Part shown: piece after piece, positions 17,478 through 26,208 of the stretch
How the letters are laid out: each line of letters begins with the position of its first letter
Position numbering within the stretch: position 1 is the first letter of the stretch
DNA from: CBDCWO01 sp965223405
GTDB lineage: Bacteria; Bacteroidota; Bacteroidia; Chitinophagales; Saprospiraceae
Reading direction: 5' to 3'
Assembly: GCA_965223405.1 (NCBI GenBank)
Contig: CBDCWO010000006.1
Coordinates: 6,200,001 to 6,264,000 of the forward strand
Length of the DNA stretch: 64,000 bases
Program-made: the position numbers and the translations under genes
The notes under the pieces: model-generated
The model's input: only the letters and a program-made list of their open reading frames with translations
Told to the model about the DNA's origin: nothing
The model's database searches: none

Positions 17478-18909
17478 GGCTCTTCAATATTTTAAGGAGC
17501 TATACGATCCGCAGAAATTTCAAGCCGAAGTTCAATTGGTGACCAAAGCTTTAAGTGAATACCTATTGCTTGCGGTAGAAGCAAGAGAGGATACGGTCTA
17601 CACACCCCACGCTCCGGAAGAAGAAATTGAATTCTGGGAAAACCTAGTAGAAAAGAAAGAGCGATTACCGATCGATACATTGGTACAAACCGTTGCCAAA
17701 CATAGCATGCACCTGCATCATCCGAGGTACATGGGTCATCAGGTGAGCCCTGTCCTCCCACTTTCTGCGATCGGAGGCTTGGTTTCAGATGTACTTAACA
17801 ACGGCATGGGAGTTTATGAAATGGGTGAAGCCGGAACGGCTCTGGAAGCGCTGATTGTGGAGTGGATTGCTGAAAAAGTAGGATACGGAACTCAAAAGTG
17901 TGGTTTCTTAACTTCTGGGGGTTCACTGGCAAATCTAACCGCATTGTTGTGTGCGCGATCCAGTTTCAAGACTCCATTGCCAGACCAGGAAAAGTTAGCC
18001 GTTTTAATATCCACAAGATCTCACTATTCCGTGGAAAGGGCTATACGGATATTAGGTATGGAGCCGGTCAGATGCCCGATAGATGCAAATTTTAAGCTTT
18101 CGCCAAGTGGTTTAACCGATCAATATATGGAGGCTACCCAATCCGGTTTACATCCTATTGCAGTGGTAGGTAATGCCTGTACTACAGCTACCGGAACCTA
18201 CGATGATTTGAATGCAGTAGCTGATTTTTGTCACCATAACAATCTTTGGTTCCACATTGATGGTGCTCACGGGGTACCGGTAATATTCTCTAAAAAATAC
18301 CGTGGATTACTGAATGGAATTGAGCGAGCCCATTCGATCTCCATGGATTTTCATAAAATGATGCTAACACCGGCACTGAACACAGTCTTGTTATTTAAGG
18401 ATCCTCTGGACTCCTATCGCACTTATATACATGAAGCGGAATATCTGTTTGAAAATGAACAGGAAGAATGGTTTAACATCGCCAAACGCAGTTTTGAGTG
18501 TACCAAGTATATGATGGGCTTTAAGATATTTTTACTCAAGTATTATTATGGAGATACCCTGTTTGAGACTTACATCGACCAGGTTTTCGATTTGACGCGG
18601 GCCTTTGCTGGTTTGATAAAAAGCACAGCGAATTGGGAAGTCTTTAAAGATCCTGAGGCCAATATCATATGCTTTCGATATATCCAACCGGATTTCACTC
18701 AGTCCCAGCTCAACAAAATCAATGCTGCTCTCAGGAAAAAGGTATATGTTGATGCGAAATTTTATATCGTACAAACCACTATCAATGTAACGATCTATCT
18801 TAGATGCTCTATTATGAATCCATTGACCGTGATTGATGATTGTCAAGAATTGCTAACTTACCTTCAGGTCAAGGTATCCGAGCTGTTGCTGCGGAAAGAA
18901 ATGGCATGA
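17470..18909 (+). CDS. Pyridoxal-phosphate group II decarboxylase
   Basis: A 479-residue cytosolic enzyme of the glutamate/aromatic amino acid/diaminobutyrate decarboxylase family. Key sites are FLTSGGSLANLTALL (phosphate and ring contacts), HIDGAHG (the Asp that binds the pyridine nitrogen) and the PLP-binding lysine in DFHKMM (about Lys296). The N-terminal HHPRYMGHQVSP block is typical of the family. The substrate cannot be deduced. Cotranslation with a periplasmic P1 peptidase, and a divergent TRAP importer, suggests a pathway that takes up and decarboxylates an amino acid or related acid, which is inference. Confidence 0.88.
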   Translation: MNKALQYFKELYDPQKFQAEVQLVTKALSEYLLLAVEAREDTVYTPHAPEEEIEFWENLVEKKERLPIDTLVQTVAKHSMHLHHPRYMGHQVSPVLPLSAIGGLVSDVLNNGMGVYEMGEAGTALEALIVEWIAEKVGYGTQKCGFLTSGGSLANLTALLCARSSFKTPLPDQEKLAVLISTRSHYSVERAIRILGMEPVRCPIDANFKLSPSGLTDQYMEATQSGLHPIAVVGNACTTATGTYDDLNAVADFCHHNNLWFHIDGAHGVPVIFSKKYRGLLNGIERAHSISMDFHKMMLTPALNTVLLFKDPLDSYRTYIHEAEYLFENEQEEWFNIAKRSFECTKYMMGFKIFLLKYYYGDTLFETYIDQVFDLTRAFAGLIKSTANWEVFKDPEANIICFRYIQPDFTQSQLNKINAALRKKVYVDAKFYIVQTTINVTIYLRCSIMNPLTVIDDCQELLTYLQVKVSELLLRKEMA

Positions 18910-19061
18910 AACGATTCAACGATTAGCATAATCAATCAGTAGGGTTCATTTCGAAGGACAAACAAGTAAAAACTGGTATATGCATTTAGTGATTGAGGAA
19001 TAAAGGAATTTGATAATTCTCACTGGATGAAAACTAATTTTTTGATGTATTTTAGAACCAA

Positions 19062-19676
19062 GTGAAATTTTTTATCGTCATACCTCTATTTTTGTGGTCC
19101 TTATCGTCGATCGGTCAAGATAAGTGGCTGGAATTGGAATTAAGCAAAGGCAAGCAGTCCGTGATCCCTTTTAACTCCGGCAGTTACACCTATGAATACC
19201 TGTCGGCTGGGATAAATTACAAATGGCTTTTTAGAGCAAAAGGAAGATGGAAGTTTTATTGGAGGATTCAACCTGCCTATCACCATGCTAAACATCAATT
19301 GATTAACCGTTGGTATAAATTAGATGAGCGTGATCAAGCCTATGCACAAAAAATTCCGCAATATCAAGAATTAAAAACAATTCGGGAATACGTGCTGAGC
19401 TTCGGATTTGTTCCACAACTAAAAATTTCCGAAGGCCTCAGCGTTTTTGGTCTGGCTAGTATTGGCCCCCTATTTACAGACACCGAGACCGAACGATTAG
19501 CTCGTGGCCTGGCATTTGCAGATGTGGCTGCTTTGGGACTTTTAATTCATTGTAAAAATTGGGAGATAAGAATGCTGGTTGGTATTCGTCATGTATCTAA
19601 TGCCAACCTCCTCTTCCCGAACAATGGGCACAACGCCAGTTTTCTAAGCATGCAGATCGGATACCCCATAAAATGA
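19062..19676 (+). CDS. Acyloxyacyl hydrolase, PagL-like lipid A deacylase
   Basis: A 204-residue exported outer-membrane barrel. It starts at GTG 19062; the nearest upstream ATG is out of frame. The signal peptide ends near residue 18 (SSIGQ). The C-terminal motif GIRHVSNANLLFPNNGHN contains His177 and Ser179 in the H-x-S-N arrangement of PagL, where His and Ser form the active site. The protein then ends in a barrel strand (FLSMQIGYPIK). PagL removes the 3-position acyl chain from lipid A, altering recognition and permeability. The family match rests mainly on this C-terminal block and on size. Confidence 0.72.
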   Translation: MKFFIVIPLFLWSLSSIGQDKWLELELSKGKQSVIPFNSGSYTYEYLSAGINYKWLFRAKGRWKFYWRIQPAYHHAKHQLINRWYKLDERDQAYAQKIPQYQELKTIREYVLSFGFVPQLKISEGLSVFGLASIGPLFTDTETERLARGLAFADVAALGLLIHCKNWEIRMLVGIRHVSNANLLFPNNGHNASFLSMQIGYPIK

Positions 19677-19864
19677 TTCATAGTGTCATCCTTTCATCCA
19701 ATAGATAAAATCTATCGAGTCTATAGGAAACAGCATCCCTTACCGTATTGCATTGGTAAATTTAACCAGTAATAGTTTAGAAAAATGAACTACAAAGAAT
19801 TCAATATCTTTGATGTTCACAGAAGTTTTTCCATTGACAGCTTCTTTGTGAGTACAAGATCTAT

Positions 19865-20434
19865 ATGGCAGAATTAATGAAAGAAGAATTTGAAATACTC
19901 GATTATTCTCGAGCTTGGAAAGATTTATACTTGATTGAAAAAGCAAAATTACTAGAGATATTTGGTGAAAATTTACTTTCCATTCATCATATCGGTAGTA
20001 CAGCAATCCCCAATACCAAAGCGAAACCGGAAATAGATATTTTGATTGTGGTGAAAGATAGCTCTATTTTGGCTATTTATAATCCATCACTCGAAGAACT
20101 AGGTTATACGGTCCGAGGTGAATGTTTGGAAAATGGTGGAACACCAGGACGATATTATTACAGTAAAGACATTGATAATAGACGAACCCACAAAATTCAT
20201 GTTTGTCAAATTGGGCATCCTGAAATAGTATCCATTTTGCTTTTTGTGAAATATTTGAACCATCATCCTCAAATTGCTAAAGATTATGCCAGCTTAAAAA
20301 CCACACTTTCAAAAAGATATAATTATGGTAAGAATTTTTACAAATACCTAGCGGGAAAACGTAATTTTATAATGAAAGTACTGGATAAAGCCAAGACAGA
20401 CTACCAAGATATAAAATATGAAGATTTTACCTAA
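19865..20434 (+). CDS. GrpB family protein (UPF0157, nucleotidyltransferase fold)
   Basis: A 189-residue cytosolic protein. FGENLLSIHHIGSTAIPNTK followed by AKPEIDILIVV is the hallmark of the GrpB/UPF0157 family, in which GSTA-(V/I)PG-x-x-AK-P-x-(I/L)D forms a nucleotidyltransferase-like site. The usual glycine after the proline is Asn here. C-terminal conserved parts are HKIHVCQIGHPE, LLFVKYLNHHPQIAKDYASL and FIMKVLDKA. No substrate is established for the family. It appears monocistronic. Confidence 0.88.
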   Translation: MAELMKEEFEILDYSRAWKDLYLIEKAKLLEIFGENLLSIHHIGSTAIPNTKAKPEIDILIVVKDSSILAIYNPSLEELGYTVRGECLENGGTPGRYYYSKDIDNRRTHKIHVCQIGHPEIVSILLFVKYLNHHPQIAKDYASLKTTLSKRYNYGKNFYKYLAGKRNFIMKVLDKAKTDYQDIKYEDFT

Positions 20435-20562
20435 CTGCAAGGCATTAATGAAGGAATCCATTTAACATAGGAAAGATGTCATGCGCCACAAACGGAAGAT
20501 AAGATTACATCATTTGATAATCACCTAAAATTATAAAACTTATATTCTGTGAAACCAAAGTT

Positions 20563-21144
20563 ATGTATTCCAAGTTGTTAGGCCTATTTAATCAAATTTC
20601 CATTTTAGAACAAAATGAAATTGAATTAATAAAAAAGAGCTTTAAACCGCTTCGCCTGGAGAAAGGAGATTTCTTTCTCAGATCAGGCAACATTAACAGA
20701 TACATAGGCTTTCTGCAAAGTGGTCTGGTCAGGTATTTTGTATACAAGGACGGAGAAGAGTCGACATTTGAGTTTACCAAGGAAGGTGAATTTGTCGGTG
20801 ATTATCAAAGTTTTAACAAAAACATTGTCTCAATTCAGAATATTCAAGCCATTGAACACTGTGAAATGCTTATCATTAATTACCAAGATGTTCAAAAAAT
20901 TTTCGATTCTACAAAAAACGGAAACCACATCGGACGTCGCATTATTGAACACCGGTTTGATGTAATGGTAAATCAATTACTGGCGATATACATGCAAAGT
21001 CATCAGGAAAGATATAAAAACTTTATCACACAGTATTCCGAATTAAATCAAAGAATCCCACAATACATGATTGCTTCTTACATCGGAGTGAAACCTCCAT
21101 CATTAAGTCGTATCAGGAAAAGGTTTAACAGTACAATTTCTTAA
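20563..21144 (+). CDS. Crp/Fnr-family transcriptional regulator
   Basis: A 193-residue regulator. Residues about 5-120 form the cyclic-nucleotide-binding-type beta-roll (LRLEKGDFFLRSGNINRYIGF, GLVRYFVYKDGEESTFEFTK, GEFVGDYQSF); residues about 140-190 form the winged helix-turn-helix (RIPQYMIASYIGVKPPSLSRI). The phosphate-binding Arg-Ser/Thr signature of true cAMP receptors is missing: the segment after GEFVG reads YQSFNKNIVSIQNI. Regulation by cAMP is therefore unlikely. This subgroup is common in Bacteroidota and often sits beside its target, which may be the small membrane protein downstream. Confidence 0.85.
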   Translation: MYSKLLGLFNQISILEQNEIELIKKSFKPLRLEKGDFFLRSGNINRYIGFLQSGLVRYFVYKDGEESTFEFTKEGEFVGDYQSFNKNIVSIQNIQAIEHCEMLIINYQDVQKIFDSTKNGNHIGRRIIEHRFDVMVNQLLAIYMQSHQERYKNFITQYSELNQRIPQYMIASYIGVKPPSLSRIRKRFNSTIS

Positions 21145-21225
21145 CCTGGGTTAATCAAATAATGAGTCCATCACCATAACTTTAATTTCAATGGCTGTTT
21201 CTATGCCTGATAAAATAAATCAATT

Positions 21226-21603
21226 ATGATGGAAAATCAAATGAAAATCAGAAATACTATCCGTTGGTCTGCCCGAATTATTGGAACTTTAATATTAGCT
21301 CTTGTCCTATTTTTCTTATTAGCCGACATTTTTGGCAGCGCAAATTCTAGTGTTCAAAAGCTTTCTACTAAAGATGGAATTACGTTTGTGTTCTTTCCTC
21401 TTAGTACCATTATTGGCTTGGCGTTGGCTTGGAAATGGGAAGCGATGGGTGAATTTATTACCATACTAGGATTAGTTGGTCTTCTAATCATGCGTCCTGA
21501 TTTAGCTTCTAATTCTTTACTCATGGCAATTGTAGCTTGTCCCGGGCTGCTTTATTTGATTTCGTGGTATATTTCCAGACAACATTTGTCCGATCTGGGT
21601 TAA
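21226..21603 (+). CDS. Small four-helix membrane protein
   Basis: A 125-residue inner-membrane protein with four hydrophobic helices at about residues 15-35, 50-66, 70-88 and 92-113. Between helices 2 and 3 is a conserved-looking ALAWKWEAMGEFITILG. Two further ATG codons lie within the first six residues and could serve as start. It follows the Crp/Fnr gene by 81 bases, so it is a candidate target of that regulator. I do not recognise the family with confidence. Confidence 0.65.
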   Translation: MMENQMKIRNTIRWSARIIGTLILALVLFFLLADIFGSANSSVQKLSTKDGITFVFFPLSTIIGLALAWKWEAMGEFITILGLVGLLIMRPDLASNSLLMAIVACPGLLYLISWYISRQHLSDLG

Positions 21604-21714
21604 TTGATTAGTCAACTTTTGCCGACCAATAATTACCACAGCCAGCTGACCATTTAATAAAATTCATTAAATTTATTTTTGAAGGATTTTAAACTAATAG
21701 CCAGAAGTTGCCGA

Positions 21715-22191
21715 GGATGAATGGAATCGGGCGCCCGATATCAGTAAGACCACCAGTTAACCAATGATAAAATTTTTTCGAAAACTCAGAAATCATTTCT
21801 TGAAATCCAACCAATTTAGGAAGTACACACTTTATGCTCTCGGGGAGATTATTTTAATCATGATAGGTATTCTCTTGGCGCTAGAGTTTGATAAAACCAG
21901 GCAAAGGAATAAGGAGTTAAAGGAAGAAAAGATTGTGTTAACTCGGTTGATCGATGAACTATCATAAACCAACCTCAGGATAATGAATCGGGCGCCCGAA
22001 TCGACCAGTTTAGGAACTCGAAATCATTTCTTGAAATCCAACCAATTTAGGAAGCTTTATCCTCGGGGAGCATTTTAAAATAGGTATTCTCTTGGCGCTA
22101 GAGTTTGATAAAACCAGCAAAGGCATAAGGAGTTAAAGGAAGAAAAGTGTGTTAACTCGGTTGATCGATGAACTATTCCAACCTCAATAAT
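21715..22191. repeat. Imperfect direct duplication with a deletion-riddled second copy
   Basis: Copy 1 (about 21715-21984) and copy 2 (about 21978-22191) share perfectly matching blocks: 34 bases (21790-21823 and 22021-22054), 38 bases (21863-21900 and 22080-22117), 21 bases (21911-21931 and 22127-22147) and 29 bases (21934-21962 and 22148-22176). The blocks are separated almost only by small deletions in copy 2. Both copies begin with the GC-rich palindrome CGGGCGCCCG (21728-21737 and 21989-21998). Substitutions are nearly absent, which is not how old duplicates usually diverge. Confidence 0.9.
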
Positions 22192-22716
22192 GTAAATCGA
22201 TTTAGGAACGGCTTCCGCAGAAAAGAAGCAGCGTTAGAGCATGTTGCTCTGATTTTTAAAAGTAAACAGGTAATCAATGACTCAATTTTTCTATCTGATG
22301 TAGTCCGTTCGTCCTCTTACGGATGGACGGTGCAATCTTTTGGAAGATCATTCTATGATGAAATATTAAATACGGGAAAACTAGGAATTATTAACAACCT
22401 GGAGGTCCGCAACGCAATTACCCAACTTTACAATTTTTTTCAACTTTATGAAAGAGTGAGCTTACCTAGAACCAGTGATTACTCCCAGATTATTTACAGT
22501 GTGGTACCCATGAAGACAGATATTGTACTAAAACCTGGCTTGGACGACCAAGAAAGGAAGGATATAGTAGAAGCCCTTATGAACTTGGACCTAAACAAGT
22601 ATCTAATCTTTGAGCAAAACAGAATTCGATTTTTGCGATCATTCTATGATCATGCGGAGATACAAATTACTGGTTTAAAGGACTTGATTGAAACTGATTT
22701 AGGTATTAGTCAATGA
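21764..22716 (+). pseudogene. DUF6090 family membrane protein gene, split by the duplication
   Basis: The N-terminal frame (21764-21967, 67 codons) carries the DUF6090 start: MIKFFRKLRNHFLKSNQFRK, then the helix ALGEIILIMIGILLALEF and a charged coil ending LTRLIDELS. The C-terminal frame (22168-22716) begins inside copy 2 of the duplication with NLNNVNRFRNGFRRKEAALE and continues through FGRSFYDEILNTGKLGIINN, the usual DUF6090 C-terminal domain. Joined across the repeat they would give a normal protein of about 250 residues. The residue order ELS-S-NLNNVN can be rebuilt only by combining bases from both copies, so neither copy alone is in frame. Either the gene is inactivated, or the region is misassembled and the gene is intact in the cell. 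Confidence 0.8.
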
Positions 22717-22797
22717 AATGGTAGGTCTGCAACTACATTATTGAAGGCTGGTGCTTTATATTAATCTTTTCATGCCTGATTGACAAATAGCTGTGAT

Positions 22798-23544
22798 TTA
22801 CTGCTGTTGCATATTAAAATACCAGGCATTCGCTTCCACTTTTCTGCGTCTGGATATGGGAAGCTTAATTCCGCTTTTTAAAGAAAATCCATTTGGGTGT
22901 ATTCCAATGATATGAGATTTATTCACTAAATATGAACGGTGACACCTAAAAAAGCCTTTATCCACTAAGGTCTGTTCAAAGTAAGCAAGGTTTTTTGAGG
23001 AGAGTTCCTTTTTACCGTTAGTCAAATGGATATAGCTGTAATTGCGCTCCCCTTCTATAAAAATAATTTGTTTTAACGAAAAACGCAAAGTTCTACCTTG
23101 GGTTGGAAGGATTAGGTTTTGGTTTTCTAATGATGTTGTCTCCATATTGGCCAGCGCATTTCGGATTCTCATTTTATTCTCAGACGTTTCATTAAATCTT
23201 CGGATCGCCTCCCGAAGTTCTTCTTCTTTAATAGGTTTGACTAAGTAGTCCAATGCGTTGAACCGAAAGGCTTTGATAGCATAATGACTGTGGGCAGTGG
23301 TAAAAATGGTTTTAAAGTTTATTTCCGGAAGTTTGCTTAAAATTTCGAAACCGTTCATATCAGGTAATTCTATATCCAGGAAAACCACATCTGGCTTTTC
23401 AGAAGCAATCATGCTGAGCGCCTCTTTCCCTGAATAGGCTAAACCCAATAGGAGAATATCCGCAATGCTCTGCTGGCGCAGCATGTCAGATAATACCTTT
23501 GCCATAAAGGCATTGTCTTCTACAATTAAGGCTTTTTGTTTCAT
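22798..23544 (-). CDS. LytTR-family response regulator
   Basis: A 248-residue two-component regulator; start at 23544 (MKQKALIVEDN) preferred over an upstream ATG at 23559. The receiver domain (residues 1-118) has the acidic pair ED (9-10), phosphoacceptor Asp57 in VVFLDIELPDMNGFEIL, Thr in IFTTAH and Lys in YLVKPI. The LytTR DNA-binding domain (about 145-245) shows FSLKQIIFIEGERNYSYIHL and FFRCHRSYLVNKSHI. No histidine kinase lies nearby. Its receiver closely resembles that of the divergent response regulator-cyclase at 23717, including IFTTxHxxYAIKA, suggesting both descend from one receiver and may share a kinase. Confidence 0.93.
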   Translation of the reverse strand: MKQKALIVEDNAFMAKVLSDMLRQQSIADILLLGLAYSGKEALSMIASEKPDVVFLDIELPDMNGFEILSKLPEINFKTIFTTAHSHYAIKAFRFNALDYLVKPIKEEELREAIRRFNETSENKMRIRNALANMETTSLENQNLILPTQGRTLRFSLKQIIFIEGERNYSYIHLTNGKKELSSKNLAYFEQTLVDKGFFRCHRSYLVNKSHIIGIHPNGFSLKSGIKLPISRRRKVEANAWYFNMQQQ

Positions 23545-23716
23545 TAATACCGAAAACAATATAAAGAATTATTTCATACCGCTTGATAATTAATAATGCC
23601 TCCTGATAATCCAAAATAACGGAGACTCCAACTATTATCTAACTTAGAGTGGACCAATGAATCGAAAAAATGACTCGATTGCTACTAAGTAAAATGAAAA
23701 TAATTAAGGCCGAAGT

Positions 23717-24775
23717 ATGAAAATCAAGGCGCTTATCATTGATGATAATCTATTTATGCAAACCTTACTGAAGGATGTTATTCAAGAGTCTACTCCTTAT
23801 GTGGAGGTGTTAGGTACAGCAGATTGTGGAAAAAAGGGTATTGAAATGATAAAGAAATACCAACCTGACTTAATTTTTCTAGATGTCGAAATGCCAGATA
23901 TGACCGGATTTGAAATGCTTGAAAAGCTAGGTGAAATAAATGTAGGCACCATTTTTACTACTTCCCATGATCAATACGCGATTAAAGCATTGAAGTTGGA
24001 GGCATTAGATTATCTGTTGAAACCTGTTGAATCATCTGAATTGGTTACCGCAGTTGAAAAATTCAAGTTAAGGCAAAATAATCTAAAACGGAATGAGGTA
24101 GTCAAGAAATCTTTGGATAATTTGGAAGCACTAATTCTAAATATTTTACCCAAAGAAATTGCTACTGAGATCAAAAAGAACGGTTTAGCCAAAACCACTA
24201 AAAAATTTGATTCGGCTACCGTGTTGTTTGCGGATATTGTCGATTTTTCAAAACATGCAAAGATGATGAGCTCTGAGGACCTGGTGGGAGAATTGGATCG
24301 CTGTTACAGTGCCTTTGATCTGATCATGGAGGAATTTGGAATCGAAAAAATTAAGACTATTGGTGATGCCTATATGGCAGCTGGTGGTGTTCCTGTCCCA
24401 GATACGAGGGGTCCGATCAACACCTTAAAAGCTGCATTCGCAATGCAAGACTATTTAAGGCAATATAATATTAAGAGAAATGCTCAAAATAAAAAAGCCT
24501 TGGAAATACGAATTGGAATTCATACGGGTCCGGTCGTAGCTGGTGTAGTTGGTATTAAAAAGTTTGCATATGATATATGGGGAGATACAGTTAATATAGC
24601 GGCAAGGATGGAAAGTGCGGGTGAAGCAGGTAAAATTAACATTAGCCATAAAACTTATAAATTGCTGAAAGCATCCAATGAATTTTCCTTCACTTCTAGA
24701 GGTAAAATTGAAATCAATGGCCAAGGGCCATTGGAAATGTATTTTGTCGAGAAAGATCCACATACAATGAACTAA
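23717..24775 (+). CDS. Response regulator fused to class III adenylate cyclase
   Basis: A 352-residue protein. Receiver at residues 1-118: DD at 9-10, phosphoacceptor Asp56 in LIFLDVEMPDMTGFEML, TS in IFTTSH, Lys in YLLKPV. A helical linker (about 120-160) with LILNILPKEIATEI, the usual pre-cyclase segment, follows. The class III cyclase domain (about 165-345) has both metal aspartates (VLFADIVDFS and TIGDAYMAAGG), the adenine-selecting Lys in IEKIKTIGD and Asp in AYDIWGDTVN, and the transition-state Asn/Arg in DTVNIAARMES. All catalytic residues are present, so it should make cAMP when phosphorylation permits. It is divergent from the LytTR regulator, with 172 bases between. Confidence 0.93.
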   Translation: MKIKALIIDDNLFMQTLLKDVIQESTPYVEVLGTADCGKKGIEMIKKYQPDLIFLDVEMPDMTGFEMLEKLGEINVGTIFTTSHDQYAIKALKLEALDYLLKPVESSELVTAVEKFKLRQNNLKRNEVVKKSLDNLEALILNILPKEIATEIKKNGLAKTTKKFDSATVLFADIVDFSKHAKMMSSEDLVGELDRCYSAFDLIMEEFGIEKIKTIGDAYMAAGGVPVPDTRGPINTLKAAFAMQDYLRQYNIKRNAQNKKALEIRIGIHTGPVVAGVVGIKKFAYDIWGDTVNIAARMESAGEAGKINISHKTYKLLKASNEFSFTSRGKIEINGQGPLEMYFVEKDPHTMN

Positions 24776-25285
24776 TTATTACTGACGAATTTCAAGGATT
24801 GAAAGAGCGAATAAAAGCCAATTTAAAGGATAGATTAAGTACTACTGGAAAAGTTTATTAAAGGTGATTTAAAAAAATGAAACGCTTCCTGCTTTTAAAC
24901 CTTGTCTTAGCGCAAAAGACTTTTGCAAGGTGAAACAAAATCTCGTAAGTAAAGATTGGGATCGATTTAAGGATCAATACATTCTGTAAAACCTCCAACC
25001 AAATTTATACGAATATTGGATTTGAAAAATGATCTAATGGAACTAGAAGAATTTTCACCCTCAATAAATATGACCAAATTGAGTGTCTTCTTAATTCAGT
25101 AAAGGCAATTCTCCTTAAATCAGAATGTCTTCTCAAAAAGTTCCTGGCATCATTTCACGAAAAAACGCTCTCCACCATTAACTACTTTACCAATGATGGA
25201 TATAGACCCCTAAAAAGTACCTATTTTAACGATTAGAATTTAAGAAACCAAACATTTAACTAATCAAGGAAAATAAGCCGTACCG
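24776..25285 (+). other. 510-base region without an intact gene, possibly decayed coding DNA
   Basis: All frames are broken by frequent stops, but several short stretches look coding-like in base composition and predicted peptide: DEFQGLKERIKANLKDRLS just after the cyclase, MKRFLLLNLVLAQKTFAR at about 24877, KQNLVSKDWDRFKDQYIL at about 24931, and DLKNDLMELEEFSPSINMTK at about 25020. They lie in different frames, as expected for an old pseudogene with indels. I cannot name the source family. I see no structured RNA or clear promoter. Confidence 0.3.
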
Positions 25286-26131
25286 ATGAGTAATTTAATG
25301 GAAACTGAATTTGGCAAAATCGAATACACAATCCGGGGCAAAGGACAGCCCATTGTTTTCTTACATGGAGGACATTCCAACTGTCATGAAACCTTATTCC
25401 ATAAAGGATATGACAAAAGTCAATTTCAATTAATTACCCCTTCCAGACCCGGATATGGTAAAACCCCTTTACTCAACAATCAACAACCAGGTCAAGCAGC
25501 TAAATTAATTGCTTCAATGTTGCATCGATTACAGATTCAAAATGGGATCGTGGTCGGAATATCAGCAGGCGGATTAACGGCAATTGAACTAACCGCTTTA
25601 TTACAAAACGAAGTAGAAAAGTTAGTTCTAATTTCAGCGGTTACAAAAAGATGGCTGGTACCAAACGACGATTTGTATAAAAGAGGCAAGAAGATTTTTT
25701 CTCCCGGAATAGAAAAATTGAGTTGGATGATGTTTCGTTTATTCTTCAAACTTTTGCCACGCATAATGACCAAAATATTGTTTGAGGAAATTTCCTCAAA
25801 AAAGGGTCACCAAATAACTGCTGACGAAATAAAAGAGATAAGAGAAATGACATTTAGGCAAAGCTCCGGTCATGGTTTCGCCGCAGATTTAGATCATGAT
25901 ATCGAAGAAAGCGTACTAACAAATATTCAATGCCCCACCCTAATGTTACATAGTGAAAATGATAATTCCGTTCCTTTAGAAATGGCCAAATACGCCAACA
26001 AAAAAATAGCCAATTCGATATTGAAAACCTACGATAACAAATGGGGACATTTGCTTTGGGTTGGCCAAGAGAGTGACATACCGATTAATGATGTAAATAG
26101 GTTCCTTGCAAACAAGTCAGCATTTGAGTAA
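25286..26131 (+). CDS. Alpha/beta hydrolase
   Basis: A 281-residue cytosolic alpha/beta-fold hydrolase without signal peptide. Motifs in order: oxyanion-hole HGGHSN near residue 27, the strand ITPSRPGYGKTPLL, nucleophile elbow VVGISAGGLTAIEL (catalytic Ser in GISAGG), acid Asp in HSENDNSVP and catalytic His in WGHLLWVG. A helical cap covers about residues 125-200. The substrate is unknown; the family includes esterases, prolyl iminopeptidases and haloperoxidase-like enzymes. It directly precedes the glycan island but has no visible tie to it. Confidence 0.82.
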   Translation: MSNLMETEFGKIEYTIRGKGQPIVFLHGGHSNCHETLFHKGYDKSQFQLITPSRPGYGKTPLLNNQQPGQAAKLIASMLHRLQIQNGIVVGISAGGLTAIELTALLQNEVEKLVLISAVTKRWLVPNDDLYKRGKKIFSPGIEKLSWMMFRLFFKLLPRIMTKILFEEISSKKGHQITADEIKEIREMTFRQSSGHGFAADLDHDIEESVLTNIQCPTLMLHSENDNSVPLEMAKYANKKIANSILKTYDNKWGHLLWVGQESDIPINDVNRFLANKSAFE

Positions 26132-26208
26132 TATCATTGTACTGGTATTTTACACATTACAGTCCGCAAGGCACAAAACCGGTTTCTGTGATCAGAAGGG
26201 GTAATTAG

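Noticed and set aside
20563..21144. Crp/Fnr regulator as receptor for cAMP made by the nearby cyclase
   Set aside because: The phosphate-binding Arg and adjacent small residue of cAMP receptors are not present in the beta-roll.
21764..22716. Two independent genes, a 67-residue and a 182-residue protein
   Set aside because: The first has the DUF6090 N-terminus and the second its C-terminal domain; the duplication between them explains the break.
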